Shown one piece after another: positions 26,564-34,811 of a DNA stretch of 64,000 nucleotides (its first letter is position 1; every line of letters starts with the position of its first letter). The translations under genes and the position numbers were made by a program. Source of the stretch: Paraclostridium bifermentans (GTDB lineage: Bacteria; Bacillota; Clostridia; Peptostreptococcales; Peptostreptococcaceae); NCBI RefSeq assembly GCF_019916025.1, contig NZ_CP079737.1, forward strand, positions 2,418,001-2,482,000, in the 5' to 3' direction. The notes beneath the pieces were generated by a model, which saw nothing but the letters and a program-made list of their open reading frames with translations, did not search any database and was not told the DNA's origin.

Positions 26564-27637
26564 TTAGACCTTTCTAAAATAAAACTTTTTACCATTCTTT
26601 ATATATTTTAATAGATAAAAGTCATCTTGTAAAACTGATGCTACTTTATTTATTCTAACATCGTAAGCTTGATTTGTAGTTAAAATTTGAAGCTCTCCCA
26701 TATACCTCTTATATCCTTCATTGTCTATAGTTATATCTCCATAATTTTTATCTACTGTATTTTCAGGTTTTATATTATTCCCATTTAATATTAACCTACT
26801 TTCACTAGCTCTTATAGCATCTCTTGCTCCATCAGTTCGTGAACTATATATTTCTTCTAATAATTTTAACGAAACTTTCTCTTTAGTATCTACTTTTATT
26901 CTTAATTCTACTCCTTCAGTGAAAAGGTTGGCTAAATCATTTAACTCTTGTTTGCTTGGAAGTGAATCCCCTATAAAAACTGATTGATTTCCTATTGCAA
27001 ACAAATGATTTGCAGCTTGCCTTACATCTTTATTTCTATGATCTTCTAATGTTGGTAATCCATCTTTTAATGGACTTCTTTTTCTGTTGTTAGATTGAAC
27101 GAATGCACATATCTTTATTCCTCTATCATTTAAAATTTTATTTTTTTCTAACATACATTCCTCAGATATCCCCGTTCCGATTCTTGGATAAAAATTGTGA
27201 AGTGCATCTATATTTTCATAATTTGGAGAAAATTTATCTAAGTTTTTAAAAAATGATTCTGTTATTGTAGACGCATTTAATTGTATTTGTATACCATAAT
27301 CATTTTTACTCATATTAGATATCTCTTCTTCTGTATATCCAAAATCAATTCTTATTGTTTTTACTCCCATATCTCTTAACCCTTTTAAATCCATGTTATT
27401 TAAATCTAAAAATTTAAAAGTATTTGGAGATATATCACTAATTATATCCATATCATATTGTTTTGCTAACTCAAAAAACTCTCTCACTTCAACTTTTAAA
27501 ATATCATAATTAGCTTCTGGAATATGAAGCGATGTGAAAATCCTAGTAAATCCTAACTCATTAGCATCTTTTAATAATTGTATATTTTCATCTTTTGTAT
27601 TATCTAATCCAAAATAAACTGAAAATCCTAAACTCAT
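26564..27637 (-). CDS. mupG: 6-phospho-N-acetylmuramidase (DUF871, MupG family)
   Basis: This 357-aa cytosolic protein has a TIM-barrel N-terminal part (MSLGFSVYFGLDNTKDENIQLLKDANELGFTRIFTSLHIPE) and a C-terminal beta domain, the DUF871 layout. MupG cleaves 6-phospho-MurNAc-GlcNAc to MurNAc-6-phosphate and GlcNAc. The neighbours murQ, murP and murR agree with that role. I placed the start at the ATG at 27637, which has AGGAGGAAG directly upstream; the open frame continues 35 codons further but reads into a structured intercistronic hairpin and lacks family similarity there. Confidence 0.85.
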   Translation of the reverse strand: MSLGFSVYFGLDNTKDENIQLLKDANELGFTRIFTSLHIPEANYDILKVEVREFFELAKQYDMDIISDISPNTFKFLDLNNMDLKGLRDMGVKTIRIDFGYTEEEISNMSKNDYGIQIQLNASTITESFFKNLDKFSPNYENIDALHNFYPRIGTGISEECMLEKNKILNDRGIKICAFVQSNNRKRSPLKDGLPTLEDHRNKDVRQAANHLFAIGNQSVFIGDSLPSKQELNDLANLFTEGVELRIKVDTKEKVSLKLLEEIYSSRTDGARDAIRASESRLILNGNNIKPENTVDKNYGDITIDNEGYKRYMGELQILTTNQAYDVRINKVASVLQDDFYLLKYIKNGKKFYFRKV

Positions 27638-27662
27638 AATTACTTCCTCCTCATATAAAAAT

Positions 27663-27784
27663 GGACTGCCCTTATTTTTTGGACCAAGATATAATACTAA
27701 TTTGTAGCGACCTTCAAAGCATCTTTTAAGCTTTGGGAGCACAACTTAGTATTATATCTGGAGTGCCCAAACCTTAGGTCAGTC
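27663..27784 (-). other. Structured intercistronic element between murP and mupG
   Basis: About 120 bases fold into a nested hairpin. The outer GGACTG/CAGTCC pair encloses a perfect 14-bp stem (AGATATAATACTAA and complement), with a third inner pair CAAAGC/GCTTTG. The minus-strand RNA ends about 17 bases before the mupG ribosome site. No T run follows, so it looks like an RNA-processing or stability element, or a small palindromic repeat, rather than a terminator. Confidence 0.6.
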
Positions 27785-27796
27785 CTTTACTATTTT

Positions 27797-29158
27797 TTAT
27801 TCTACCGGATCTTCAAACCCTAATAATTCTGTAAAGAAATATCCACCTACATATGAAGCTACAACTCCAATTAAGAAGACAAACATTTTCCCATCGGCTA
27901 TTAATAGTGCAAGAGGTAATCCTGATACTCCCATTGCTACTGCACCAACTTTGAAAAATGCCATTACTGCTCCACCTATTCCTGCTCCTAAACAAGCTCC
28001 TAAGAAAGGTTTTCCAAGAGGTAATGTTACTCCATATATTAAAGGCTCTCCTATACCTAAAAATCCTGGTACTAATCCATTTTTTGCTGTTTCTTTTAAT
28101 CTTTTATTTTTAGTCTTTTTAAAAACTGCTATTGTAGCTCCAACTTGAGCCATACCTGCTGTTGCAAGTATCGGAAGTAAAACTGTTGAACCTGTACTTG
28201 CTATTAAATCTGCATGTATAGGTGTTAAAGCTTGATGCATTCCAGTCATAACTAATGGTAGGAATAATGCTCCTGACACTGCTCCTGATATAACAGAAAC
28301 TAACATATTTCCTGATGCTACAGTATTTGCTACTACTAACCCTATTGAATCAGATATAAATCCACCTACTGGTTGCAATATTAATAATGCAACTAAAACT
28401 GAAACTGTTAGTGTAACTAGTGGAGTTATAAATAAGTCTAGTACATCTGGCACTACTTTTTTACATCCTTTTTCAATATAAACTGCTAATAGCGCAACTA
28501 GTATTACTGATATTATTCCACCTCTACCTGGTGTTAATGTCATTCCAAATAAATTTATATCAGCAAGTACTGGAGATGATAAAATTCCTCCAAGTACTCC
28601 ACCCATCATAGGCATTTGTGATCCAAATTCTTTTGCTGCATTTAACCCAACTAATATAGATAAAACTGAGAAAACTCCATTTCCTATTAACCCTATTATC
28701 TTAGCTGCAGTTGTACTTGTATATGCTTCTCCAAAATATACACCTGCAATATTATTAACTGCTAAAACCAATCCACATGCTACAAATAACGGTATTAAAG
28801 GTATAAATATATTTCCAACTTTCTTAAGTGCATTTTTGAATTTTGTATTATTTTTTTCCTTTAATTTGTCTTTTGTTTCTTTTATTGCATCATCACCTAG
28901 CAATACTTTTTTACCAACTATCTTATTTACTTCTTCAGTTACTTTATTTACTTTACCTGGTCCATAAATAATTTGTAATTGTCCTTCTGCTTGAACTACT
29001 CCTAACGCACCTTCTGACTTTTTCAATTCTTCCATTTGAACCTTTGAATAATCTAAAAGTTCAAGTCTACAACGTGTCATACAGTTTTGCACACTTTTAA
29101 TATTTTCTTTTCCACCAACTAACTCAATTAAATTCTTTGCTATTTCTTGGTTTGTCAT
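27797..29158 (-). CDS. murP: PTS EIIBC component, N-acetylmuramic acid type
   Basis: This 453-aa protein fuses an EIIB domain (about 1-80) to a membrane EIIC domain (about 105-450, about ten helices). The phosphorylated Cys is C26 in SVQNCMTRCRL, and the EIIC substrate-loop signature GIGEPLIYGV is present. There is no EIIA domain, as in MurP, which borrows EIIA-Glc. It imports and 6-phosphorylates MurNAc or MurNAc-containing disaccharides. It lies between murQ (21-base gap) and mupG; with mupG in the operon, the disaccharide MurNAc-GlcNAc is a likely substrate. Confidence 0.88.
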   Translation of the reverse strand: MTNQEIAKNLIELVGGKENIKSVQNCMTRCRLELLDYSKVQMEELKKSEGALGVVQAEGQLQIIYGPGKVNKVTEEVNKIVGKKVLLGDDAIKETKDKLKEKNNTKFKNALKKVGNIFIPLIPLFVACGLVLAVNNIAGVYFGEAYTSTTAAKIIGLIGNGVFSVLSILVGLNAAKEFGSQMPMMGGVLGGILSSPVLADINLFGMTLTPGRGGIISVILVALLAVYIEKGCKKVVPDVLDLFITPLVTLTVSVLVALLILQPVGGFISDSIGLVVANTVASGNMLVSVISGAVSGALFLPLVMTGMHQALTPIHADLIASTGSTVLLPILATAGMAQVGATIAVFKKTKNKRLKETAKNGLVPGFLGIGEPLIYGVTLPLGKPFLGACLGAGIGGAVMAFFKVGAVAMGVSGLPLALLIADGKMFVFLIGVVASYVGGYFFTELLGFEDPVE

Positions 29159-29179
29159 TACAATTCCTCCTATCTATTT

Positions 29180-30085
29180 TTATATATTTTTAAGAGCTTT
29201 TGCTATATATCCATTATTCATTTCTAATATTACTTTAGCTTCTTCTTTTTCTAAATTTGACAAGATCATAAATATAGATAGCTTTACATCAAAATCAGTT
29301 TCATTTAAAACAGTTTCTGCTTCTTTAAAACTTACTCCTGTCGCTTCACACACTATTTTTTTAGATCTTTCAATTAATTTTTCATTTGTTGCTTTTACAT
29401 CTACCATTAAGTTTCCATATACTTTTCCCATTTTTATCATGCTTCCTGTTGATAGCATATTTAATACTAATTTTTGTGCTGTCCCTGACTTTAATCTTGT
29501 AGACCCTGTTACAACTTCTGCTCCAACGACTGGAGATATTGCTATTTTAGCTTCTTTTGCTACTTGTGAGTCTGCATTACATGTAACTGATATCGTTAAG
29601 GCTCCTATTTCATTTGCATACTCTAATCCCCCTATTACATATGGTGTTCTCCCTGATGCAGCTATACCTACTACCGTATCATTTTCATTTAAATGTTTAT
29701 CCTTTAAATCTAATACAGCTAATTCTTTAGAATCTTCAGCACCTTCTTTAGCTCTAAATATGGCCTCTTGACCTCCTGCAATTAATCCTTGAACTAATTC
29801 TTCTGATACTCCATATGTTGGAGGACATTCTGATGCATCTAGTATTCCTAACCTTCCAGAAGTTCCTGCACCTATATATATTAATCTTCCACCTTTTTGC
29901 ATTCTCTCTACTATTCCATCTATGGCTTCTGCTATTTGAGGTAGTTCTATTTCTATTGCATTTGCTACCTTTTTATCTTCTTCATTTATCATCTTAACCA
30001 TTTCTAAAGTTGATACTTTATCTATATTTAATGTATTTTGATTTCTACTTTCTGTTGTTAATTTCGATAAGTTTAATTTATCCAT
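29180..30085 (-). CDS. murQ: N-acetylmuramic acid 6-phosphate etherase
   Basis: This 301-aa enzyme removes lactate from MurNAc-6-phosphate to give GlcNAc-6-phosphate, feeding peptidoglycan fragments to amino-sugar metabolism. The SIS-fold signature [25 protein letters not shown] and the later [28 protein letters not shown] are diagnostic. Length is standard. It is the first gene of the murQ-murP-mupG-murR operon, with a clear promoter and palindrome upstream. Confidence 0.95.
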   Translation of the reverse strand: MDKLNLSKLTTESRNQNTLNIDKVSTLEMVKMINEEDKKVANAIEIELPQIAEAIDGIVERMQKGGRLIYIGAGTSGRLGILDASECPPTYGVSEELVQGLIAGGQEAIFRAKEGAEDSKELAVLDLKDKHLNENDTVVGIAASGRTPYVIGGLEYANEIGALTISVTCNADSQVAKEAKIAISPVVGAEVVTGSTRLKSGTAQKLVLNMLSTGSMIKMGKVYGNLMVDVKATNEKLIERSKKIVCEATGVSFKEAETVLNETDFDVKLSIFMILSNLEKEEAKVILEMNNGYIAKALKNI

Positions 30086-30133
30086 TTTTTTACCTCCATA
30101 TTTTTATGAATTCGTTTTCTTGTTTGTAATTTC

Positions 30134-30162
30134 ATAATACCATGTTTGAAATATCATTTCAA
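30134..30162 (-). promoter_or_regulatory. murQ promoter with overlapping operator-like palindrome
   Basis: On the minus strand TTGAAA (30157-30162) and TATTAT (30134-30139) are 17 bases apart. A perfect 7-bp inverted repeat TTGAAAT-atc-ATTTCAA (30146-30162) overlaps the -35. Binding there would block polymerase, so it is a good candidate site for the operon's MurR-type regulator. Confidence 0.65.
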
Positions 30163-30252
30163 TATATTTTATAAATAAAGAAATATTATTTTATAGATAT
30201 GGTAAAAATTTATATCTATTTAATACATTTAAGAGAATACATTTTCCTAAAA

Positions 30253-30290
30253 CTAAAAAAGTTAACTCACTTTTTATGAGTTAACTTCTA
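30253..30290 (-). terminator. Terminator of the MazG-like gene
   Basis: An 11-bp perfect stem (AAGTTAACTCA/TGAGTTAACTT) with a 7-base loop overlaps the stop region and is followed on the minus strand by six T. Confidence 0.85.
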
Positions 30291-30608
30291 CTTTTGACTG
30301 CACTTTTCTTTCCATTTTCCTAATTTTTTATTGTATATTTCTTTTATAAGTTCAATATCTACTTCATTTTCATAATTTTGACTTATTATTGAGCTTGCAA
30401 CGATAATAACATCTAAACATTCTTCAGTTATATCATGCTTTGACTTATTTTTATATCCACATCCACATGCGTTTATACTGCTAAGTATCGACTGTGCTAC
30501 TTCTCCTGTTTCTTCTGTTAATTTTAAAGCTCTTTGTTCTATTGTTTTTTTATCTATTTGTGTTAGTTTTTGAATTTCTTCAAAATTAACTAATGTGTTG
30601 TTGTTCAT
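30288..30608 (-). CDS. MazG-like nucleotide pyrophosphohydrolase
   Basis: This 106-aa all-alpha protein has the metal-binding acidic motifs of the MazG-like superfamily: RALKLTEETGEVAQSI (ExxE) and DITEECLDVIIVASSI (ExxxD). Such small proteins hydrolyse non-canonical or excess nucleoside triphosphates to monophosphates. A GCGCG-free Cys-Gly cluster (NACGCGY) between the motifs is unusual, though its meaning is unclear. The gene is monocistronic with an extended -10 promoter and its own terminator. The substrate cannot be assigned. Confidence 0.8.
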   Translation of the reverse strand: MNNNTLVNFEEIQKLTQIDKKTIEQRALKLTEETGEVAQSILSSINACGCGYKNKSKHDITEECLDVIIVASSIISQNYENEVDIELIKEIYNKKLGKWKEKCSQK

Positions 30609-30644
30609 TGTTATACCTCTTTTCTTTAATTAAACACCATATTT

Positions 30645-30653
30645 AGTATAGCA
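30645..30653 (-). promoter_or_regulatory. Extended -10 promoter of the MazG-like gene
   Basis: TGCTATACT on the minus strand is an extended -10 (TGnTATACT) about 37 bases before the ATG. No good -35 is visible, as is usual for extended -10 promoters. Confidence 0.5.
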
Positions 30654-30671
30654 TAAGTCTTAGATATAAGA

Positions 30672-30739
30672 GGATATACATGTTTTGATCCACAAACAAA
30701 GTTCAGCTTGAAATGTCCATAACCCATGTATACCTTTTT
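30672..30739. other. Isolated hairpin element in the 327-base gap
   Basis: GGATATACATG (30672-30682) pairs with CATGTATACC (30725-30734), with one bulge, around a loop that contains a small TTCA/TGAA hairpin. On the plus strand it is followed by TTTTTC, so it has the outline of a plus-strand terminator or the end of a small RNA, but no plus-strand gene precedes it. The rest of the gap (30609-30935) holds two promoters facing away from each other; I see no further coding sequence. Confidence 0.4.
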
Positions 30740-30815
30740 CTCAAACTTTAATATATATTGAATAGATTTTCAATGTTAAATCTTATTAACAAAATCAGTA
30801 AAGTAGCTAGTTTTA

Positions 30816-30844
30816 TTGGTTTAGTATTAAATTTGTGTTAATAT
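30816..30844 (+). promoter_or_regulatory. Candidate promoter of the 61-aa membrane protein
   Basis: TTGGTT (30816-30821) and TAATAT (30839-30844) are 17 bases apart on the plus strand. The roughly 85-base leader that follows carries two small hairpins (GTAGC/GCTAC and TACGA/TCGTA) before the GGGGG ribosome site. Confidence 0.45.
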
Positions 30845-30935
30845 ATATATATGTAGCTAATTTGAAATTTAATTGGCTACCTCGTGTTTTTACTTCCTAC
30901 GATTTTCGTAAATTTAAAGGGGGTTGTAATCAGCA

Positions 30936-31121
30936 ATGGATCGGTTGAGAAGAAGTTATAATATGGTTATGTTCTTATTATTAGGACTAATCTGTGGTAT
31001 ATCTGGAAATTTACTAGATAAACCCGTATTAACTCCTGTACTTTATATAGGTTGCGCATTATGTGGACTTATATTTTCAGGGTTAGTATTCTCTCCAATG
31101 AAAAAAGGACTTGAAAATTAA
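30936..31121 (+). CDS. Small two-helix membrane protein, 61 aa
   Basis: This is the only convincing plus-strand gene in the window. Two hydrophobic segments (about 11-27 and 33-52) with a basic start (MDRLRRSY) predict a hairpin membrane protein. It begins at ATG 13 bases after an AAAGGGGG site; an in-frame stop immediately upstream excludes a longer form. A shared bidirectional terminator lies directly after it. I do not recognise a family and cannot assign a function. Confidence 0.65.
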   Translation: MDRLRRSYNMVMFLLLGLICGISGNLLDKPVLTPVLYIGCALCGLIFSGLVFSPMKKGLEN

Positions 31122-31130
31122 AACTTAAAT

Positions 31131-31161
31131 AAAAAAGAGCTATTCATATAGCTCTTTTTTT
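31131..31161. terminator. Bidirectional terminator between converging genes
   Basis: GAGCTAT/ATAGCTC with a 4-base loop, flanked by A6 on one side and T7 on the other, serves both the plus-strand 61-aa gene and the minus-strand gene ending at 31166. Confidence 0.85.
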
Positions 31162-31165
31162 CATG

Positions 31166-32284
31166 TTATTTTACATTTTCTACATTATAATCATTGTCTA
31201 ACTTTGACTTATATCCATTAACTAGTGAATCTAATGCTTGCTTTATTTCATATTCACTTGGTAATATTACATATCTTCTTGCATCTAATATAAATTTACT
31301 TTCTTTGTTAACTATGTTCACACTTGAAATTTTCTTATTTACACTACCTTTCATATCTAAAAGCAGCTTAGAAAATTCTCCTTTAGTGATATTCTTTAAA
31401 ATTATGTACACTTCTTTTTCTGTTAACAAATTATCTTTTGAAACTCTTTCAACTTCTTCATTAAACATTTCCATAACTTCTTGATTCGTATTTTTTATAT
31501 ACTTATCAAGCATTAACTTTGATAATCTAGCTGTTAAAAATCCACCTACCCCTATACCTAATATATTTAACAATATATATAGTGAAGCATTATCCAATAC
31601 TTTACCAAAATTAGTTGCAATAGCTAAAATGAAAAATGCTAAAGTTCCTCCTAAAATGCCTAATATCAATTTAACATTATTAATTTTTTGATAACTTTTT
31701 TCATCTTCCAATGAAAAATTGTCTTCTATTGTGTGATTTCTGTATTTATATAAATCTATATCAAATGAATTATTAGTAGAGTGCATACTTTTAGCAAACC
31801 TGCAATATTCACTCTTATCCACAGTATTATCTAAATTTATACTTTCAATAAATTTATCTCCATAAATTTTTATACTTCTCAATATAGCTTTTATAAGTGC
31901 TTCATTTTTAGAATCTCCATTCCATATAGATAGTGCATATTCTATACATCCTGACATCCCTAACATATGCTCTACTTCTACACTTCCATCAATTTCAAAA
32001 AACTCTATTCCTCTTACTTTACCTTCATTAGCTATAATCTTAGCTTGATTGTATGTAAAAGCTCCTCTTTTTAATATCTCTTTTGGCTCTAGTGTTGCAT
32101 GTGTCATACCTTCTTTTATTCTATCTTCAAAATCAGCTATAGCTTCTTCATATTTATCTAGAGGTATTTCAATGCTAATAGGTGATCCATCTTCATTTAC
32201 AAACCTTAATTCACCATAATTCAAACATGCATCAACACATCGTTCGCCGTTGCTATTGTATTTATTTTTCAGTATCTTTGTCAT
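31166..32284 (-). CDS. Uncharacterised protein with two membrane helices, 372 aa
   Basis: I do not recognise the family. The first 190 residues look cytosolic and mixed alpha/beta (ELRFVNEDGSPISIEIPLDKYEEAI; KVRGIEFFEIDGSVEVEHMLGMSGC). Two membrane helices follow at about 205-225 and 235-258. The C-terminal 110 residues are helical and charged. I chose ATG 32284, which has AAAGGGTGA at good spacing; a GTG four codons upstream overlaps that site. It lies downstream of the flagellar locus but has its own leader region, so a flagellar role is not implied. Confidence 0.65.
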   Translation of the reverse strand: MTKILKNKYNSNGERCVDACLNYGELRFVNEDGSPISIEIPLDKYEEAIADFEDRIKEGMTHATLEPKEILKRGAFTYNQAKIIANEGKVRGIEFFEIDGSVEVEHMLGMSGCIEYALSIWNGDSKNEALIKAILRSIKIYGDKFIESINLDNTVDKSEYCRFAKSMHSTNNSFDIDLYKYRNHTIEDNFSLEDEKSYQKINNVKLILGILGGTLAFFILAIATNFGKVLDNASLYILLNILGIGVGGFLTARLSKLMLDKYIKNTNQEVMEMFNEEVERVSKDNLLTEKEVYIILKNITKGEFSKLLLDMKGSVNKKISSVNIVNKESKFILDARRYVILPSEYEIKQALDSLVNGYKSKLDNDYNVENVK

Positions 32285-32328
32285 ATATAATTTCACCCTT
32301 TACAAATGAACTTCGTTATCTATGGTTG

Positions 32329-32538
32329 TTATTTATCTATTGCGTCTACTATAATAAGTCCTTTTTTATTTTTTATAAGCCCTGGTTTGCACTTATAAAT
32401 ATTATATCCATTTACACAAAGTAGTGCAAGTCCATTAGCTTTAGTGTCTAGTTTTGATATACAGCATTGGTAAATTCATATTGACCTTCTATATCTCTAG
32501 ATATTAATCTATAAATTTAAGAAGCATTTCTTCATCTT
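32329..32538 (-). pseudogene. Decayed reading frame directly after flgG
   Basis: Three short open pieces in different frames follow one another on the minus strand with no intact start: DEEMLLKFID, then LISRDIEGQYEFTNAVYQ, then LDTKANGLALLCVNGYNIYKCKPGLIKNKKGLIIVDAIDK and a stop at 32329. Read together they look like the tail of a lost protein with two frameshifts. It begins right after the flgG stop, where C. difficile carries fliM, but I cannot match the residues to FliM or any other family. It could also be ordinary non-coding sequence. Confidence 0.4.
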
Positions 32539-33294
32539 TTATCTACTCTGAAGATTATTTACCATAGACCACATATCATCCCCTACCTGTATGCCTTTGC
32601 TATTATATTGAAATGATCTCTGAGCCATTATTAAATTTACCATTTCATCTTGCATATTTACGTTAGACATCTCTACATGCCCTTGTAATATGCTTTTATT
32701 TTGTACAACTTCAACATTTACCGGTTTTGCAGTGAATAAGTTATCTCCTACTGATGTAAAATCAACATCTCCTTTAGGTTGATATAAATTAATTTCTCCA
32801 ACTTTATTTTTATCTAGATAAATTTCCCCATTTTTATTTATACTCAAGTCTCCATTTTTTAAGTTAATATTTTTAACATTACCATTTATAGGCTGTATAT
32901 CTAATACATTTCCCTTATCATCTACTAATTTACCAGTTGAATCTAAGTTAAATTCACCATTTCTAGTATAAGCATAGCTTCCATCTGATCTTATTACTCT
33001 AAAAAATCCATTTCCATCTATTGCTAAATTAGTATTTATTTTAGTTTCTTTAATTGCACCTTGTTCATAATTTCTAGTTGCTTGAGATATTCTGCTCCCA
33101 GTACCAGTTCTAATATCCGGAGAATTAGTTGGGTATGAGTTTTTATGTAATGATTCTTGATATAAATCTAAAAAGCCAGCATCTAATTTTTTATATCCTA
33201 CAGTCTGAACATTTGTTATATTGTTAGATATTAACTCTATATTAGATTGACTTGATAACATTCCAGCCTTGCTATTATGCATTATATTATACAT
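32539..33294 (-). CDS. flgG: Flagellar basal-body rod protein FlgG
   Basis: This 251-aa rod/hook-type protein has the N-terminal rod signature (AGMLSSQSNIELISNNITNVQTVGYKK), the central DGNGFFRVIRSDGSYAYTRNGEFNLDSTG segment and a C-terminal helix (SNVNMQDEMVNLIMAQRSFQYNSKGIQVGDDM). It is exported through the flagellar type III apparatus to build the distal rod. It is the last intact gene of the early flagellar operon, nine bases after a second FlgG/FlgF-type gene. Which of the two is proximal and which distal cannot be told with certainty. Confidence 0.85.
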   Translation of the reverse strand: MYNIMHNSKAGMLSSQSNIELISNNITNVQTVGYKKLDAGFLDLYQESLHKNSYPTNSPDIRTGTGSRISQATRNYEQGAIKETKINTNLAIDGNGFFRVIRSDGSYAYTRNGEFNLDSTGKLVDDKGNVLDIQPINGNVKNINLKNGDLSINKNGEIYLDKNKVGEINLYQPKGDVDFTSVGDNLFTAKPVNVEVVQNKSILQGHVEMSNVNMQDEMVNLIMAQRSFQYNSKGIQVGDDMWSMVNNLQSR

Positions 33295-33303
33295 ATATTA
33301 TAC

Positions 33304-34077
33304 CTACCTTACACTTCCGATTTCATTAGCTATTTGTCTTAATGTTGAATCTATTGTTTGTATAACTTTTTGGTTCGCTTCAAACTCTTTAACAGTTTCC
33401 ATCATTTCTGTTACCGAACTTATGTAATCTACATTTGACCCTTCTACATATCCTTGCTTTATAGAGTAATTATTTGAATTCATAGGGTTATTTCCTGAAT
33501 ATAGATTATCTCCAACTTTTTTTAGGCTTTTATAATCATTAAAATCTACAATAGAAAATTTATAACTATCTCCACCTTCTACTGTAAGCTCATTTGAAGA
33601 GCTTACTGTAATTTTGCCATTTCCTACATATATAGGTTCATTAGCTCCTGTTGCCTGATTTAATCCCATAACATTATGACCACCATTTGTTACAAGGTAT
33701 CCTTGTGAGTTAACTTTAAATGATCCATCCCTAGAATAAAATGTATTTCCACCAAAATCTCTTATTTGAAAAAATCCACTTCCATCTATTGCAAAATCTG
33801 AATTATTTCCAGTTCCTACAAAAGTCCCTTGTTTAAAGCTAGTATTAACTTCATCCATCCTAGTTCCAAAACTTACTCCGCCTAAAATTTGTTGATACGC
33901 TTTTCCATTTTGATAGTTATCATTATTGGATAAAGTCATTTCTTCAAAACTTTTAGAAATTAATTTATCTTCTTTGTATCCATTAGTTTTTATATTTGCT
34001 ACATTGTTTGTTATTATACTTTGTCTTGACTGCAAATTTAGCATTGAAGATACCGATGCATATAGTCCTCTTATCAT
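33304..34077 (-). CDS. Flagellar rod protein, FlgF/FlgG family
   Basis: This 257-aa paralogue of the following gene has MIRGLYASVSSMLNLQSRQSIITNNVANIKTNGYKEDK at the N-terminus, AIDGSGFFQIRDFGGNTFYSRDGSF in the centre and EMMETVKEFEANQKVIQTIDSTLRQI at the C-terminus. Together the pair should make the proximal and distal rod. Corresponding genes in C. difficile are usually both called flgG. It follows fliA by eight bases. Confidence 0.85.
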   Translation of the reverse strand: MIRGLYASVSSMLNLQSRQSIITNNVANIKTNGYKEDKLISKSFEEMTLSNNDNYQNGKAYQQILGGVSFGTRMDEVNTSFKQGTFVGTGNNSDFAIDGSGFFQIRDFGGNTFYSRDGSFKVNSQGYLVTNGGHNVMGLNQATGANEPIYVGNGKITVSSSNELTVEGGDSYKFSIVDFNDYKSLKKVGDNLYSGNNPMNSNNYSIKQGYVEGSNVDYISSVTEMMETVKEFEANQKVIQTIDSTLRQIANEIGSVR

Positions 34078-34085
34078 AGTTCCTC

Positions 34086-34790
34086 CTAATCCAGGTATTT
34101 CATTTTTTTCATAATACCTCTTAAATTTGAAATAGCTTTTTTACTCAACTGTGAAACTCTAGATTCTGTAACTCCTAATACTTCACCAATTTCTTTAAGT
34201 GTCAATTCTTCATAATAATATAGTGATAATACAAGTCTATCTTTTTCCTTTAACATGTCTAAAGCCTTAGCTACTGTTTCTATCAACTCTTCTTTTTCTA
34301 TTGATGCCTCTACATTTATAGAGTCGTCTTTTATTATGTCTATCAATTTTAAATCATTATCACTATCTAGAACCATATTATCAAGAGAACTTGTGCTTAA
34401 ACTTAAAGTACTTTTTCTTATTTTATGGACTTCGTCATTGGATACTTCCATAAATTCAGCTATTTCATTTACTGTAGGTTCTCTAAAATGTTTATGTTGT
34501 AAATTTTCTATACAATTTTTATATGATCTTACTTTACTTATACATCCTCTAGATACCGGTGATTGCTTTCTAATTTCATCTATTATATAAGATGTTATTC
34601 TTATTGAAGCATATGTAGAAAATTTAACACCTTTTCCTTCGTCAAACTTATCACTTGCATCTAATAATCCCATAACTCCATAACTTACTAAGTCCTCGTA
34701 TTCCATTCCTATTTTATTAGTATAATACTTGGAAGCAATACTTCTAACAATAGGCATGTTTTGATTTATAAGTTCTTCTTTACTAATCAT
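34086..34790 (-). CDS. fliA: Flagellar sigma factor sigma-28 (FliA/SigD)
   Basis: This 234-aa sigma factor has region 2 (YEDLVSYGVMGLLDASDKFDEGKGVKFSTYASIRITSYIIDEIRKQ), region 3 (REPTVNEIAEFMEVSNDEVHKIRK) and region 4 (LKEKDRLVLSLYYYEELTLKEIGEVLGVTESRVSQLSKKAISNLR). It should direct transcription of late genes such as fliC, whose promoter matches the sigma-28 consensus, and be held by FlgM until the hook is complete. Being in the c-di-GMP-riboswitch operon places all late genes indirectly under c-di-GMP. I chose the ATG at 34790; TTG codons upstream are possible starts because GGAG is 13 bases away. Confidence 0.92.
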   Translation of the reverse strand: MISKEELINQNMPIVRSIASKYYTNKIGMEYEDLVSYGVMGLLDASDKFDEGKGVKFSTYASIRITSYIIDEIRKQSPVSRGCISKVRSYKNCIENLQHKHFREPTVNEIAEFMEVSNDEVHKIRKSTLSLSTSSLDNMVLDSDNDLKLIDIIKDDSINVEASIEKEELIETVAKALDMLKEKDRLVLSLYYYEELTLKEIGEVLGVTESRVSQLSKKAISNLRGIMKKMKYLD

Positions 34791-34811
34791 AATGTCCAAC
34801 AACTCCAATCA

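Noticed and set aside
27638-27742. Longer N-terminus for mupG
   Set aside because: The extra 35 codons run through the intercistronic hairpin, lack a ribosome site and do not resemble the family; AGGAGG sits directly before ATG 27637.
27813-27995. A short minus-strand frame inside murP
   Set aside because: It is a shifted frame of the intact EIIC domain and has no start signal of its own; murP reads through without a break.
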